Source: an uncultured Lachnospiraceae bacterium | GTDB taxonomy: Bacteria; Bacillota; Clostridia; Lachnospirales; Lachnospiraceae | DNA length: 7,065 nucleotides | NCBI GenBank assembly: GCA_902783445.1 | Contig: CACZQX010000372.1 | Span: 1 to 7,065, forward strand | Reading direction: 5' to 3' | Shown here: one piece after another, positions 6,231 to 7,065 of the stretch | How positions within the stretch are numbered: the stretch's first letter is position 1 | Layout of the letters: the number at the start of each line of letters is the position of its first letter | Made by a program: the position numbers and the translations under genes | Notes under the pieces: generated by a model | The model's input: only the letters and a program-made list of their open reading frames with translations | What the model was told of the DNA's origin: nothing | The model's database searches: none

Positions 6231-6899
6231 TTGAAAGGAAATGTAATAATCAAGGGAAACAAAAACGGTATCAAACTTGTTTTAGATGACAAGATATCTT
6301 TTGACGAACTTAAAGATTTGGTTGCAAAAAAGTTCAAATCATCCGCCGGCTTTTTTAAGGATTCTTCCGTGGCGCTTGAATTTGAAGGAAGACAACTGAG
6401 CGATGACGAACAAGTAGAGCTGATTGATATCATTTCCGAAAACTCGGATCTTAATATTGTTTGCATTTCCGAAGGCGGAAACGAAAAAGAAAAAGAATAC
6501 AAAAACCTTGTTAATGAGGGAATTTCAAATATTAATTCTCAAATGGCACAGTTTTACAAGGGAACCGTTAGAAGCGGTCAGGTTCTTGAAAGTCCCAACA
6601 GCTTGGTTATTATCGGTGATGTAAATCCCGGAGGCAAGGTTGTTGCGGGTGGCAGCGTAGTTGTTATAGGAACTCTCAAAGGTATTGTATTCGCAGGTGG
6701 CAAGGGCAATGAAAAGTCCTTTGTAATAGCACTTGATATGCAACCTATACAAATCAAAATTTGCGATATTATCGCAAGAAGTCCTGATTATGCTTTTAAA
6801 GGAAAACAGGCTATTGATGTGAAAATCGCATTTATAGAAGATGACAATATTTATATTGAACCGTTAAATAAAGATGTACTTAACGACATTGAAATATAG
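6231..6899 (+). CDS. minC: Septum site-determining protein MinC
   Basis: This 222-residue protein is a typical MinC. It inhibits FtsZ assembly away from the division site and is recruited to the membrane by MinD. The N-terminal domain (about 1-80) contains VIIKGNKNGIKL, FFKDSSVALEFEGRQLS and the following helix. A charged linker (about 82-105) leads to the C-terminal beta-helix domain, which has GTVRSGQ (111-117, the RSGQ motif linked to MinD binding), IIGDVNPGGKVVAGGSVVVIG, a GGKGNEKSFVIAL segment and IARSPD (181-186). A tail of about 36 residues follows, ending in a strand-like NIYIEPL segment. It starts with TTG 41 nt after the PBP stop, and its own stop is 12 nt before minD. The two Min genes are clearly one unit. 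Confidence 0.95.
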   Translation: MKGNVIIKGNKNGIKLVLDDKISFDELKDLVAKKFKSSAGFFKDSSVALEFEGRQLSDDEQVELIDIISENSDLNIVCISEGGNEKEKEYKNLVNEGISNINSQMAQFYKGTVRSGQVLESPNSLVIIGDVNPGGKVVAGGSVVVIGTLKGIVFAGGKGNEKSFVIALDMQPIQIKICDIIARSPDYAFKGKQAIDVKIAFIEDDNIYIEPLNKDVLNDIEI

Positions 6900-6911
6900 A
6901 GGAGGAAATTT

Positions 6912-7065
6912 ATGAGTGAAGTTATTGTAGTAACAAGCGGAAAAGGCGGTGTTGGTAAAACAACAACATCTGCAAATATCGGTACGGGACTTGCCACACT
7001 CGGCAAAAAAGTTGTCCTTATCGATACTGCTATAGGACTTAGAAATCTTGATGTGGTTATGGGTC
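6912..7065 (+). CDS. minD: Septum site-determining ATPase MinD (N-terminal part, cut by the window edge)
   Basis: The first 51 residues are present and continue beyond the window. The start is ATG, with a strong AGGAGGA site at 6900-6906. The deviant Walker A motif SGKGGVGKTTT has signature Lys11 and Lys16, numbered as in E. coli MinD, followed by ANIGTGLATLGKKVVLID and the IGLRNLDVVMG segment. MinD is a ParA-type ATPase that dimerises on the membrane when ATP-bound and recruits MinC; MinE, where present, triggers hydrolysis. Asp38 is kept but position 40 is Ala (codon GCT, 7029-7031) where the family normally has Asp (DxDIGLRNLD). The membrane-targeting C-terminus and any minE gene lie outside the window. 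Confidence 0.95.
   Translation, partial: MSEVIVVTSGKGGVGKTTTSANIGTGLATLGKKVVLIDTAIGLRNLDVVMG

Overview
The window is a low-GC, AT-biased stretch that reads as one co-directional gene cluster for cell shape and division-site placement. It comes from a Firmicutes genome, most likely Clostridia and probably Lachnospiraceae. The reasons are the gene order (radC, mreB, mreC, mreD, a class B penicillin-binding protein, minC, minD), the GGAGG-type ribosome binding sites, and protein details that resemble clostridial relatives as I remember them. The order extends the Bacillus subtilis radC-mreBCD-minCD arrangement, with the PBP placed between mreD and minC. All seven genes are on the + strand with gaps of about 2 to 41 nt. 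No internal terminator is visible, so a single transcription unit from an upstream promoter is likely.

Layout: positions 1-126 are an AT-rich intergenic region with a plausible extended -10 promoter, a small inverted repeat and the radC leader. Then come radC (127-822), a divergent mreB (840-1871), mreC (1887-2768), mreD (2771-3313), a very large PBP2-type transpeptidase (TTG start, 3355-6189), minC (TTG start, 6231-6899) and the first 51 codons of minD (6912 to the window edge).

How the genes work together: MreB, MreC, MreD and the PBP2-class transpeptidase are the core of the elongasome, which directs lateral-wall peptidoglycan synthesis. MinC and MinD form the inhibitor that blocks Z-ring assembly away from midcell. 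Placing them together links elongation with division-site choice.

Three observations deserve a second look. (1) The MreB protein has changes at positions normally used for ATP hydrolysis and phosphate binding: Lys in place of the second Glu of the EEP motif, and NIGSDT in place of DIGGGT. This suggests a nucleotide-binding but hydrolysis-poor, or regulatory, paralog. (2) MinD has Ala at position 40, where E. coli and most MinD proteins have the switch I Asp; the engineered D40A change is the classic hydrolysis-blocked form. (3) The PBP carries an insertion of about 240 residues between its pedestal and transpeptidase domains, and this insertion looks like two diverged copies of a roughly 100-residue helical unit. 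I see no phage, IS, CRISPR, tRNA or rRNA content.
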